Below the pieces are notes generated by a model. It was given only the letters and a program-made list of their open reading frames with translations. It was not told where the DNA came from and did not search any database. The position numbers and the translations under genes were made by a program. A stretch of 64,000 bases of DNA from JBHJGP01 sp050331695 (GTDB taxonomy: Bacteria; Pseudomonadota; Alphaproteobacteria; Geminicoccales; Geminicoccaceae), in assembly GCA_050331695.1 (NCBI GenBank), contig JBHJGP010000002.1:5784-69783 (forward strand), in the 5' to 3' direction. Positions 1-8,572 of the stretch are shown one piece after another; position 1 is the stretch's first letter; the number at the start of each line of letters is the position of its first letter.

Positions 1-4
1 TGGA

Positions 5-220
5 ATGAGTATGGCGACTGGTGTTGTGAAGTGGTTCAACGCCACCAAGGGTTACGGGTTCATCAAGCCTGACGGCGATGGCCCGGATGTGTTCGTGCAC
101 ATCACGGCGGTGCAGGCCGCAGGTATGGACAGTCTGGCCGAGGGTCAAACGGTGTCCTACGAGCTTGAGACCGGACGAAACGGAAAAAAGGCGGCCGCCA
201 ATTTGAAGGCGACCGGCTAA
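5..220 (+). CDS. CspA-family cold-shock protein
   Basis: Small single-domain cold-shock protein (71 residues, normal family length) that binds single-stranded RNA or DNA and acts as an RNA chaperone in the cytoplasm. The RNP1 motif KGYGFI lies at residues 15-20 and RNP2 (VFVHI) at 29-33, with the usual N-terminal VVKWFN strand. There are two candidate starts, ATG at 5 and ATG at 11; the second gives the usual MATG beginning. The ribosome-binding site and promoter lie off the left edge, so the start is not settled. A strong terminator follows, which suggests a single-gene transcript. Several paralogues are usual in alphaproteobacteria, so no specific csp letter is assigned. Confidence 0.95.
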   Translation: MSMATGVVKWFNATKGYGFIKPDGDGPDVFVHITAVQAAGMDSLAEGQTVSYELETGRNGKKAAANLKATG

Positions 221-244
221 CAAAACCGGCCCCACGAGATCGAG

Positions 245-276
245 AAAGGCTGCAGTTCGCTGCAGCCTTTTTCTTT
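245..276 (+). terminator. Rho-independent terminator after the cold-shock gene
   Basis: An 11-bp perfect stem (AAAGGCTGCAG at 245-255 with CTGCAGCCTTT at 260-270) closed by a TTCG tetraloop and followed by TTCTTT. It begins 25 bases after the stop codon. This is the clearest intrinsic terminator in the window. Confidence 0.9.
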
Positions 277-388
277 GACGTTCTCGCAGCCTTTGCTGTC
301 GGTCCCGCCTCTCGGAAAGGCGAGTTGACGTTGTCCTCGCGTCGACCGACATGTTCAGGATCGAGCTGAAGGTAAGCGGAGGCGTTCC

Positions 389-1612
389 ATGGACATCACG
401 ATCGCGGCCAGTGACCAGAAGGCGGCGCCCGCGCCGGGTTCTTTCCAGTGGGACGATCCCTTTCTTCTGGACAATCAGCTAAGCGACGACGAGCGGATGA
501 TTCGCGACACGGCCCATGGCTACGCCCAGGACCGCCTGTTGCCGCGGGTCATCGATGCCTATGCGAACGAAAAGACCGACCGCGCCATCTTCTCCGAGAT
601 GGGTGAGTTGGGTCTGCTCGGCACCACGCTGCCGGAAGCCTATGGCGGTTCGGCGGCCACTTATGTGGCTTACGGATTGGTGGCACGGGAGGTGGAGCGG
701 ATCGATTCCGGTTATCGCTCCATGATGAGCGTTCAGTCGTCGCTCGTCATGTATCCGATCTACGCTTTCGGTACTAAGGTTCAGCGGGAACGGTATCTCC
801 CGAAGCTGGCAAGCGGTGAGTGGATCGGCTGCTTTGGCCTGACAGAACCCGATGCAGGTTCCGACCCCGGGGGAATGAAGACCAAGGCGGTTGCGGTCGA
901 CGGCGGCTACCGGCTTTCCGGAACCAAGACCTGGATCTCCAACGCGCCGATCGCCGATGTCTTCGTCGTCTGGGCCAAGTCGGAAGCCCATGACGGGCGG
1001 ATCAAAGGTTTTGTCCTCGACAAGGGCATGGAGGGCCTGAGCGCACCCAAGATCGACGGCAAGCTGAGCCTTCGCGCCTCGATCACCGGCCAGATCGTCA
1101 TGGACGACGTGTTCGTGCCGGAAGAGCAGATGTTTCCCGACATCTCCGGCCTGGCCGGGCCCTTCGGCTGTCTCAATCGGGCGCGATACGGTATCTGCTG
1201 GGGTGCCATGGGCGCGGCAGAGGATTGCTGGCATCGGGCGCGCCAATACACCCTGGACCGCCATCAGTTCGGCCGGCCGCTGGCCCAGACCCAACTGGTC
1301 CAGAAGAAGCTGGCGGACATGGCCACGGAAATCGCGCTGGGCCTTCAGGCGAGCCTGCGTTTGGGACGGCTGTTCGACGAAGGCGGCATCGCTCCGGAGA
1401 TGATCTCGATGGTCAAACGCAACAATAGCGGCAAGGCCTTGGACATCGCCCGGGTGGCCCGCGACATGCATGGCGGCAACGGCATCGCGGACGAATTTCA
1501 CGTGATGCGCCACCTCTGCAATCTCGAGACCGTCAACACCTATGAGGGCACTCACGACATTCACGCCCTGGTTCTGGGCCGGGCGATCACAGGCCTGCAG
1601 GCATTCGCCTGA
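389..1612 (+). CDS. gcdH: Glutaryl-CoA dehydrogenase
   Basis: FAD-dependent acyl-CoA dehydrogenase (407 residues) that oxidises and decarboxylates glutaryl-CoA to crotonyl-CoA in lysine and tryptophan breakdown. The call rests on the subfamily block around residues 107-118 (SGYRSMMSVQSS, where Arg110 matches the arginine that binds the glutaryl carboxylate), the FAD-site stretch GLTEPDAGSDPGGM, and the C-terminal TYEGTHDIHALVLGRAITG with Glu386 as the expected catalytic base. GGAGG at 378-382 sits six bases before the ATG. It stands alone and converges on the CBS-domain gene that follows. Electrons would pass to ETF, which is not in this window. Confidence 0.95.
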   Translation: MDITIAASDQKAAPAPGSFQWDDPFLLDNQLSDDERMIRDTAHGYAQDRLLPRVIDAYANEKTDRAIFSEMGELGLLGTTLPEAYGGSAATYVAYGLVAREVERIDSGYRSMMSVQSSLVMYPIYAFGTKVQRERYLPKLASGEWIGCFGLTEPDAGSDPGGMKTKAVAVDGGYRLSGTKTWISNAPIADVFVVWAKSEAHDGRIKGFVLDKGMEGLSAPKIDGKLSLRASITGQIVMDDVFVPEEQMFPDISGLAGPFGCLNRARYGICWGAMGAAEDCWHRARQYTLDRHQFGRPLAQTQLVQKKLADMATEIALGLQASLRLGRLFDEGGIAPEMISMVKRNNSGKALDIARVARDMHGGNGIADEFHVMRHLCNLETVNTYEGTHDIHALVLGRAITGLQAFA

Positions 1613-1640
1613 TGACCCGGAAGCGTCCCGTCGACAGGGC

Positions 1641-2900
1641 TTAGGCCCTGGCGTCGGGGCTCGCCGTCATCTGCAGGATGGCCCGCTCATTCGCTTCGGC
1701 CACGGTGAAGGTGTAACCCTCGGCTGAAAAACTCTCACCGACGTCCGGTAGGCGGCCGAACTGGGCGAGAGCGAAGCCGCCGATGGTGTTCTGGGTGAGC
1801 GTCGAGAGGCTCACATCCAGCGCCTCATTGACCTTCACAATTGGCAGTCGCGCATCAAGAAGGTAGCTGCCGTCCGGCTGGGTCCACAAGATCTGCTCGG
1901 TGTCGGCCGCGCGCCGGTCGGTAAGGGGGTTGGTCTGAGCGCCCAACGTGCGCCGGACCAACAAATTCAGGGTAATCAAACCGACGGCATTGCCCAATTC
2001 GTCGACCACGATCACCGTCAGGTTGGTCTCGGTTTGAAGGAGCTTGATGATCTCGCTTACCCGCTGAAGCTGGGGAGCGTACTTGACCGGGACCATAAAG
2101 CGTTCGACCGGCTGGGCGCAGATATCCCGATCCAGAATATCCCAGCTTTCGATGATGGCGATGGCGGAAAGGTTGGTAGGCGTGCCGTCGAAGAGTGGGA
2201 TCAGCCTCTGGCCGGTTTCACGTCTGAGCTCCACGAGAGCGCTCATCGCCGTCGTCCGCTCCAGGCACCGGACATCGGACAAGGGCCACATCGCTTCGGC
2301 TGCGGTCATCTGCGCGTAGCGGAGAACCCGGCGCACCTGGCCGCGACTGAACGCTTCGATGGTATTGGTCCGCTCGGCCATTTGCACCGTCGCCAGGAAC
2401 TGATCGCGCACACCGTCGCCTTCGTCCGTCCTGCCGCTGATCAGGCGGGTTGCGAGCTTGGCGATGTGGGAGAACAGCCAGACGAGCGACGCGAGCACCG
2501 TCTGCAGCCAGGCAAGCGGATAGGCGACGAGGGGCGTTAGTGTGTCCGCCCTTTGTTGGTGAACCGATTTGGGAACGATTTCGCCGAAGATCAGAAACAA
2601 AGGCGTAAACAAGATCAACGCCGCGAGCTCGCCCCGTCCCGCCAAGAGGCCGACCATCAGCAATGTTCCGATGGTTCCAAGCGCGATGCTCGCTATGTTG
2701 CCGCCCAAAAGAGTGGTCGTCAGCAGGCGCGGCGGATCGCCCAACAGCCGAAGAGCCAGTTTGGCGCCGGCGTTGCCCTCGGCGGCTCGGTGCCTGAGCC
2801 GAACACGATCGGCGCTCACCAGCGCGATCTCCGAGCCCGAGAAGAAGCCTTTCAGCAGCAGGAGTGCTGCCATCAAAAGGAGGGTCAGCAAGACGATCAT
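1641..2900 (-). CDS. DUF21/CBS-domain membrane protein (CorC/HlyC type)
   Basis: Inner-membrane protein of the CNNM/CorC family, tied to Mg2+ or Co2+ efflux in studied members. It has an N-terminal DUF21 region with about four hydrophobic helices, a central CBS pair (including the SIAIIES and VIVVDELGN stretches), and a C-terminal CorC/HlyC domain ending near FTVAEANERAI. I place the start at 2900 (419 residues) because this ATG overlaps the upstream gene's TGA as ATGA, the mark of coupled translation; an in-frame ATG at 2930 would add ten residues inside the upstream gene. It is the second gene of a two-paralogue operon. The older name hemolysin is not supported by function. Confidence 0.88.
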   Translation of the reverse strand: MIVLLTLLLMAALLLLKGFFSGSEIALVSADRVRLRHRAAEGNAGAKLALRLLGDPPRLLTTTLLGGNIASIALGTIGTLLMVGLLAGRGELAALILFTPLFLIFGEIVPKSVHQQRADTLTPLVAYPLAWLQTVLASLVWLFSHIAKLATRLISGRTDEGDGVRDQFLATVQMAERTNTIEAFSRGQVRRVLRYAQMTAAEAMWPLSDVRCLERTTAMSALVELRRETGQRLIPLFDGTPTNLSAIAIIESWDILDRDICAQPVERFMVPVKYAPQLQRVSEIIKLLQTETNLTVIVVDELGNAVGLITLNLLVRRTLGAQTNPLTDRRAADTEQILWTQPDGSYLLDARLPIVKVNEALDVSLSTLTQNTIGGFALAQFGRLPDVGESFSAEGYTFTVAEANERAILQMTASPDARA

Positions 2901-4222
2901 GGCGAAACCGCCGCCGGCGAGGCTAGGCATGGATGACCCACTGGCGCCACCAGAACCTGGTCGACCAGAAGGTTGTTCATCGACAGAACACGAAACACCA
3001 TGCCCGCGTCCTCGACCTGATCACCCGCCGCCGGCACGCGGTTCATCAGCGCCATCACCAGGCCGCCGACCGTCGAAACACCCGCATCTTCTTCCAACGG
3101 CAGGTGCGTTGTCCGCCGCAACGCGCGGATTGGGGTCAAACCGGCACAGCGATACACCCCCTCCTCCGGTTCTTCGATGCGGGCATATTGATCGAAGTGA
3201 ATGCCCTCGCCTTCGGTGAGGAACCGGAACACATCGTCCATCGTCACCAGACCTTCGACACCGCCGAACTCGTTGACGACGATGGCCGCGTGATGATCAC
3301 CGTCCTTGAAATACTCACAAAGCTCGCTGATGGTTTGCGTCGTGGGGATCAGTGTCGCGGGCTCGATAACCTCGTCGAGTGTGATCGCGTCCGCCCCTTT
3401 CACGGCGAGCAGGTCCAAAAGGCGCTGCTCCTTGATGACACCCAGCACATTGTCTCGCTGATCGCGAAAGACCGGGACCCGCCGATGGCGGAGCGTTCGG
3501 AACCGCTCGATGATCTCCGACATCGGTAAATCGGCATCGATGAAAGCCACCTGGGGCCGCGGGACCATGATCTGAGCGACCTCCGTGGACCCGGCCTCGA
3601 TCAGGTTCACGATCAGTCGCCGCTCTGCCATGTTGACCAGGCCTTCCTGCTCGACATCGTGTAAGAGCGTTCTGAACTCGTCCGTGCTCAGCAGATATTG
3701 TTGGCGTTGCTGATCACCGATGATCAGCGTGGTCACCCTGTCGGAGACGAAGCGGACCGCGAGGCGTAGCGGCATGACCAAGCGGACCCAAGCGCTCATG
3801 ACCGGCTCAATCACCTGTGTCGAGAGCGGCGCCGGGCGCGAGACGGCGAGCGATTTCGGTGTGATCTCGCAAAAGATCAAAAGCAGTGACAGCATCACGA
3901 TCGTATTGATCAGCGCCGCGGTCTGCGGATCACCGAAGAACGCGAGCAACAGGCCGGCGAGATTGATGGTCGCGGCGATGTTGATCAACTCGTTGCCGCA
4001 CAGGATGGAAACGATCAGCTGGCGTGGCTCGTCGAGCAGGCCGCGCAGCCGGCGCGCTTTCGGTCCGTCTTGACGTTCGACGCGCTGAAGATCGGTCTCG
4101 CGAAGGGCAAACAACGCCGTTTCCGACATGGAGAAAAAAGCGGAATCGGCAAACAAAACGACCTGCAGGATGAGCCGCGCAATGATGACGGGGTCTTGTA
4201 GGAGCTCCCAATTGAGCGTCAT
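2897..4222 (-). CDS. DUF21/CBS-domain membrane protein, first of two paralogues
   Basis: A 441-residue protein with the same architecture as its downstream neighbour: DUF21 membrane domain (hydrophobic segments in residues 10-155), two CBS domains (VMVPRPQVAFIDAD and the VNEFGGVEGLVTMDDV block) and a C-terminal CorC/HlyC domain. The NEFGG(V/T)EGLVT signature is typical of this family. ATG at 4222 is preceded by AGGAAG about six bases away. The 4-base overlap with the next gene indicates an operon. Substrate is inferred from the family only: Mg2+ or Co2+ transport or its regulation. The pair differ in sequence, so this is an old duplication. Confidence 0.9.
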   Translation of the reverse strand: MTLNWELLQDPVIIARLILQVVLFADSAFFSMSETALFALRETDLQRVERQDGPKARRLRGLLDEPRQLIVSILCGNELINIAATINLAGLLLAFFGDPQTAALINTIVMLSLLLIFCEITPKSLAVSRPAPLSTQVIEPVMSAWVRLVMPLRLAVRFVSDRVTTLIIGDQQRQQYLLSTDEFRTLLHDVEQEGLVNMAERRLIVNLIEAGSTEVAQIMVPRPQVAFIDADLPMSEIIERFRTLRHRRVPVFRDQRDNVLGVIKEQRLLDLLAVKGADAITLDEVIEPATLIPTTQTISELCEYFKDGDHHAAIVVNEFGGVEGLVTMDDVFRFLTEGEGIHFDQYARIEEPEEGVYRCAGLTPIRALRRTTHLPLEEDAGVSTVGGLVMALMNRVPAAGDQVEDAGMVFRVLSMNNLLVDQVLVAPVGHPCLASPAAVSP

Positions 4223-4341
4223 ATCCGCTTCCTACCGCGGCTTGTCCTCGTGGCTTCCACGCCCTCCATAGGCCTTGGTTGATGTCAGGACCGTGACGCT
4301 CCCAGCTCGCGGCGACTGCAAACCAGAATGTGCCGCGCGAT

Positions 4342-4362
4342 AAATCAATCAATGATTGATTT
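4342..4362. promoter_or_regulatory. 21-bp perfect AT-rich palindrome upstream of the chemoreceptor
   Basis: Arms AAATCAATCA (4342-4351) and TGATTGATTT (4353-4362) are exact inverse complements around a single A. The site is strongly AT-rich against a GC-rich background, lies 21 bases before the chemoreceptor ATG and 120 bases upstream of the divergent CBS operon. It looks like an operator for a dimeric regulator. It does not match the FNR consensus, because its half sites point the opposite way. Confidence 0.45.
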
Positions 4363-4383
4363 TCTTGGCGATGTGTTCGGGCC

Positions 4384-5784
4384 ATGGTAGTTCGCGAAAC
4401 CACAGATCACTTGGGCATTTCAACCGCGGTGACGTCGATGCTGCTTACGCGCTCATCCCCCTCGACGACTGATGCCTCGCTCGAGGACACACTCGATGCC
4501 TTGCTGGCCGGCGACACCTCTCTGGCCCAGGCCCGCAACGATGCGATCGGCGACAAGCTGCTTCGGCTGGCCCGTGCCAACGCCGCTGAGGCGGATCGAG
4601 AGCTGCGCCGCTGGGTGGCGATGTCGATCACCGTCAACGGCAGCGTCCGCCAGGTTGCGGAAATGGTTCGTCAGATCCGCGAGGCGGACAGCCGAACGCA
4701 GTCGATCGCGGCGGCCGCCGATGAGACGTCGCGCACCATCGATGGCATCACCTCGACAGCCGATGCGGTCGCGAACGACGCCCGCGAAGCAACGCACAAT
4801 GCCCAGCAAGGTCATGTCGCGGCGGTCGAGGCAGTCGACGTTATGGAAGGCATCGCCTCATCCGTGCGCGATGCGGTGGCCAAGGTCGAGACCTTGGGCG
4901 AAGCCTCGACGATGATCGGTCAAATCGTCCAGGACATCGACGCCATCGCCAAGCAGACCAACCTTCTTGCCATCAATGCCAGCGTGGAAGCGGCCCGTGC
5001 CGGCGATGCCGGTAAGGGCTTCGCCGTCGTTGCCGGTGAAGTTAAGAACCTGGCGGGCCAAACCGCCCGGGCTACCAACGACATTCGCTCTCGCATCGCG
5101 ACGCTGCGCGAGGAAATGTCCCGGATCGTGGACGCGATGACGGAGAGCGCCAACCGGGTCGAAAAGGGGCGCTCGGTCATTAAATCGACCGGCGAGAATA
5201 TCGGGCGCCTGGGCGGCCAGGTCGATGCCGTCACGACGAAAATGGCGGACATCGCCAATCTTCTCCATCAGCAAAAGCAGGCCACCAGCGAGATCGCCGA
5301 GGGTGCCGGTGTCGTCATCCGGATGAACGACGCCAACATAAGTTCGATCGACGCGGCCATTCAGACCCTGGAGCGAAGCGAGGCGCCGATCGTTGAGGGG
5401 ATCAACGAGCTGGTGCAGAAAGCGCCACCGGGCGCGACGATCCAGGCGGCGAAATCCGACCACATGATCTGGATGAGAAAACTGTCTCAGATGCTTGCCG
5501 GGCGAGCGCGGCTCGATCCGAACGAGCTTGCCGATCATCATGGTTGCCGGTTGGGCAAGTGGTACGACCAGCAAACCGACCGCGCATTGCTGTCCCACCC
5601 GGCGTGGCGGGCGCTTCTTGAACCTCACCGTCAGGTGCATCGGGCAGGCATCGACGCGGCCCGTGCCTATAAAGCCGGCAATCTGGAAAGATCGATCGCG
5701 TTCGTGAACGAAGCGGGGGTGGCCTCAGAGCAGGTGATGAGCTTGCTCGATCAACTCGGCGGGACCGTTCACAACCCGTCGTAG
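4384..5784 (+). CDS. Soluble methyl-accepting chemotaxis protein with C-terminal CZB zinc domain
   Basis: A 466-residue chemoreceptor without a signal peptide, membrane helix or periplasmic ligand domain, so it should be cytoplasmic. Residues 80-345 form the coiled-coil signalling domain, with the conserved hairpin tip (IAKQTNLLAINASVEAARAG, about 188-207) that contacts CheA and CheW. Residues 355-455 form a CZB domain: His360, Cys388 (in CRLGKWY), His415 and His419 match the four zinc ligands. Family members sense zinc, or hypochlorous acid through the zinc-bound Cys. The start is uncertain: ATG at 4384 has no good ribosome-binding site and ATG at 4438 is the alternative. No che genes are nearby. 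Confidence 0.92.
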   Translation: MVVRETTDHLGISTAVTSMLLTRSSPSTTDASLEDTLDALLAGDTSLAQARNDAIGDKLLRLARANAAEADRELRRWVAMSITVNGSVRQVAEMVRQIREADSRTQSIAAAADETSRTIDGITSTADAVANDAREATHNAQQGHVAAVEAVDVMEGIASSVRDAVAKVETLGEASTMIGQIVQDIDAIAKQTNLLAINASVEAARAGDAGKGFAVVAGEVKNLAGQTARATNDIRSRIATLREEMSRIVDAMTESANRVEKGRSVIKSTGENIGRLGGQVDAVTTKMADIANLLHQQKQATSEIAEGAGVVIRMNDANISSIDAAIQTLERSEAPIVEGINELVQKAPPGATIQAAKSDHMIWMRKLSQMLAGRARLDPNELADHHGCRLGKWYDQQTDRALLSHPAWRALLEPHRQVHRAGIDAARAYKAGNLERSIAFVNEAGVASEQVMSLLDQLGGTVHNPS

Positions 5785-5838
5785 CGCCGCCGGTCCCGGC
5801 TGCCGGTACCATCTCTTGTGAATGAAGTGGGCTTTCGC

Positions 5839-7005
5839 TCAGGAAGCGGAGTGCGCCTGATTGACGGCGCGGGCCATGACCCGTTCCTCGTCCGTGGCGA
5901 TGACGAACACCTCCGTCGGTCCGGTGCCGATCCGCTGCTGATTAGCGCCGTTTCGCCCTTCATCCAGCCGGATGCCGAGCCACTCCATGGCCTCGCAGAC
6001 ACGGGCCCGGACCAAAACCGAATTCTCGCCGATGCCCCCGCAAAAGACCAACGCGTCGATGCCCCCCAAGATCGCGGCCATGGCGCCTATCTCCCGGCGG
6101 ATGCGAAAGACGAAATAGTCGATCGCCTCCTTCGCTTCGGGCGCATCGGACGCCTCGAGGGTGCGCATGTCGTGGCTCAACCCCGCCAGCCCCTTGAGGC
6201 CGCACGCCTTGTAGAGAAAGTCCGAGATCTGGGCGGTGGTCAGTTTCTCTTCATCCATGAGGTAGAGAACCACCGCCGGATCGAGCTGGCCGCAGCGGGT
6301 TCCCATGGGCAAACCGTCCAGCGCTGAAAAACCCATGGTGGAGGCGACGCTTCGCCCCGCCTGAACCGCGCACATGGACGCGCCATTGCCGAGATGGGCG
6401 ATGACCACCCGGCCACCGGCGACATCCGGGGCGGTGCGTTGCAACTCGCCTGTCACATAGCCGTAAGAAAGACCGTGAAAACCGTAACGCCTGACCCCCT
6501 TTTCGTAATAGGCGCGGGGCAGAGCGAAAGTGTCGCTGACCCAGGGCTGACCCCGGTGAAACGCCGTGTCGAAACAGCCGATCTGGATGGCATCGGGAAA
6601 AGCGGAACGGGCGCCCTCGACGGCGGCGAGATTGTAGGGCTGGTGAAGCGGCGCCAGGGGCGACAGCGCCCGAAGCCGCGCCACGGTTTGCCGATCCAGT
6701 TCTCGGGGCCGCGAAAAATCGACACCGCCATGGACGATCCGATGGCCGACGCCGACGATCCGGCGGTCACCCAGGAGCGTCAGTGAACGGGACAGGATCT
6801 CCTGGAGCGCCAGCGCATGGTCGGCCGCTCCCAGCTCATGGGTTTCCGTCTCCGCGCCAGTACGGCCGATCTTCAGCCGCGCAGCTGGCCCCAGATTTTC
6901 GATCTGGCCCCTGGCCAATTCCTCCGGCTCCGCCCCGAAGGCATAGAGGGCGAACTTGATCGACGAGGATCCGGCGTTCAGGGTCAAAATGGTGTCGGCG
7001 CTCAT
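5839..7005 (-). CDS. ackA: Acetate kinase
   Basis: Converts acetyl phosphate and ADP to acetate and ATP (reversible). At 388 residues it has normal family length, with the N-terminal phosphate motif LNAGSSSIKFALY, the conserved HRIVHGG and HLGNGASM blocks, and VFCGGIGEN near residue 318. Its ATG overlaps the TGA of the upstream MaoC-Pta gene by four bases, so the two are translationally coupled and make the usual phosphotransacetylase/acetate kinase pair. It converges on the chemoreceptor gene. A propionate or butyrate kinase role is possible given the partner's mixed family, but the motifs fit AckA. Confidence 0.93.
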   Translation of the reverse strand: MSADTILTLNAGSSSIKFALYAFGAEPEELARGQIENLGPAARLKIGRTGAETETHELGAADHALALQEILSRSLTLLGDRRIVGVGHRIVHGGVDFSRPRELDRQTVARLRALSPLAPLHQPYNLAAVEGARSAFPDAIQIGCFDTAFHRGQPWVSDTFALPRAYYEKGVRRYGFHGLSYGYVTGELQRTAPDVAGGRVVIAHLGNGASMCAVQAGRSVASTMGFSALDGLPMGTRCGQLDPAVVLYLMDEEKLTTAQISDFLYKACGLKGLAGLSHDMRTLEASDAPEAKEAIDYFVFRIRREIGAMAAILGGIDALVFCGGIGENSVLVRARVCEAMEWLGIRLDEGRNGANQQRIGTGPTEVFVIATDEERVMARAVNQAHSAS

Positions 7006-8384
7006 GGATGTTTTTTCCAGTCATCATAGAGCGCCGCCACCGCACAGGAGGCCAGCCTGGCTTTATCGTCGTCGGCCCGGCTGGTCAGGATCACCGGACA
7101 GCGGGCGCCGAGCGCCAGGCCGCCGGCCTCGGCGTGAGCGAGAAAGGTGAGCTCCTTTGCAAGCATGTTGCCGGCCTCGAGATTGGGAGCCACCAGCACA
7201 TCCGCATGGCCCGCGACCAGCGAAGTGATGCCCTTGGTCTTCGCCGCCTCGACATCCACCGCATTGTCCATGGCCAGAGGTCCGTCGACCAAGCCACCCT
7301 TGATCTGCCCGCGCTCGGCCATTTTCGACAAGATCGCCGCGTCGAGGGTCGAGGGGATCCGGGGATTGACGGTCTCGACCGCCGACAGAACGCCGACCTT
7401 GGGCGTTTCAATGCCGAGCGCCAGGGCCAGATCGATAGCGTTCTGGACGATGTCCATCTTGGTCTCGAGATCGGGTGAGATGTTGATCGCCGCATCGGTG
7501 ACGAGAAGCAGTCGGTCGCGGCCGGGCACATCCATGACGAACACATGGGAGAGACGGCGAGCGGTCCGAAGACCGCCGTCCTTTTTGAGGACCCGGCGAA
7601 GCAGCTGATCGGTGTGCAGATGCCCCTTCATCAGCGCCCTTGCGCGCCCTTCGTGGACCAGCGCCACCGCTGAGGCAGCGGCAGCGTCGTGATCGACTAT
7701 GTCGATCACCTCGAAGCCCGAGAGGTCTCGGCCAATCTCGTTCGCAGCTGCCTCGATCCTGTTCCGGTCACCGATCAGGATCGGCGCGATCAGCGTATGG
7801 TCGGCGCCCAGAAGAGCCCCTCCCAAAGCATGGGGTTCCTCGGGCGCCACGACCACGGTCGGGATCGGATCCAGCGGTTCGGCTTTCTCCAGCAGCCGGT
7901 CAAAATGAATGTGTTTTTGGACCAAGAGGCCCGGTATCGCGTCGTCGGTGAAGCTGAGATGTTTGTCCGGTGCCGTGACATCGGCCTCGCCTTCGGCCAG
8001 CCGCGTGCCGTCGGCACGCTCGACCCAGGTCTCGAAACGAGCCAGCCGGTCCTCACCCTTCTCCTTGAGCCGGACCCGGGCAACCAGCTCGTCGCCGGCA
8101 TGGGCCCGCTCCAGGAAACGCAGACTTTGACTTCGATAAACGGTCCCGGGCCCCGGCAAAACATTGCCCAGGACCGCCGAGACCAGCGCACCGATCCACA
8201 TCGATGGAGCCACGGCTTCGGGCGTGCCATCACCATCGCCGTCGACATCCGGAATATGGATCGGGTTCAGATTGCCGGACGCATGAGCGAACACGTAGAA
8301 GTCGTTGGCGGAGCACAAACGGTGCAGCGAGGCTTCGACCCCGATCTGCAAATCTTCCCAGGGCACGTTCCTGCGTTCCGCCAT
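7002..8384 (-). CDS. MaoC dehydratase-phosphate acetyl/butyryltransferase fusion
   Basis: About 460 residues. The N-terminal ~140 residues are a MaoC-like hot-dog fold (YVFAHASGNLNPIH carries the hydratase Asn/His pattern), and the rest is a phosphate acetyl/butyryltransferase domain ending GGLALGARCPVILTSRAD. The transferase makes acetyl phosphate from acetyl-CoA and feeds AckA, with which it overlaps. This two-domain form is a known alphaproteobacterial type often annotated as bifunctional enoyl-CoA hydratase/phosphate acetyltransferase. I chose ATG at 8384 over the in-frame TTG at 8414. The acyl substrate (acetyl, propionyl or butyryl) cannot be read from the sequence. Confidence 0.9.
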   Translation of the reverse strand: MAERRNVPWEDLQIGVEASLHRLCSANDFYVFAHASGNLNPIHIPDVDGDGDGTPEAVAPSMWIGALVSAVLGNVLPGPGTVYRSQSLRFLERAHAGDELVARVRLKEKGEDRLARFETWVERADGTRLAEGEADVTAPDKHLSFTDDAIPGLLVQKHIHFDRLLEKAEPLDPIPTVVVAPEEPHALGGALLGADHTLIAPILIGDRNRIEAAANEIGRDLSGFEVIDIVDHDAAAASAVALVHEGRARALMKGHLHTDQLLRRVLKKDGGLRTARRLSHVFVMDVPGRDRLLLVTDAAINISPDLETKMDIVQNAIDLALALGIETPKVGVLSAVETVNPRIPSTLDAAILSKMAERGQIKGGLVDGPLAMDNAVDVEAAKTKGITSLVAGHADVLVAPNLEAGNMLAKELTFLAHAEAGGLALGARCPVILTSRADDDKARLASCAVAALYDDWKKHP

Positions 8385-8572
8385 GACCTCACCGTCTCTG
8401 AGCTTGCTGATCAAACGCCGCGCATCACTGCCGGCCGGTGAAACTTGCTGACTTTGTATGGCCGGTTCGTGACCGAAGATGCACTAGCCAAGGTAAATCG
8501 TCGCCGTCCCATCGGAACGAAACAACACCTTGATGGTTGTGTCCGCAAGCCGGTCGAGCAGGAGACAAAACG

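Noticed and set aside
479..1564. 361-codon open frame antisense to gcdH
   Set aside because: Shadow of a gene with full acyl-CoA dehydrogenase motifs.
4342..4362. FNR box reading of the palindrome
   Set aside because: FNR sites read TTGAT-N4-ATCAA; here the half sites are inverted, so the consensus is not met.
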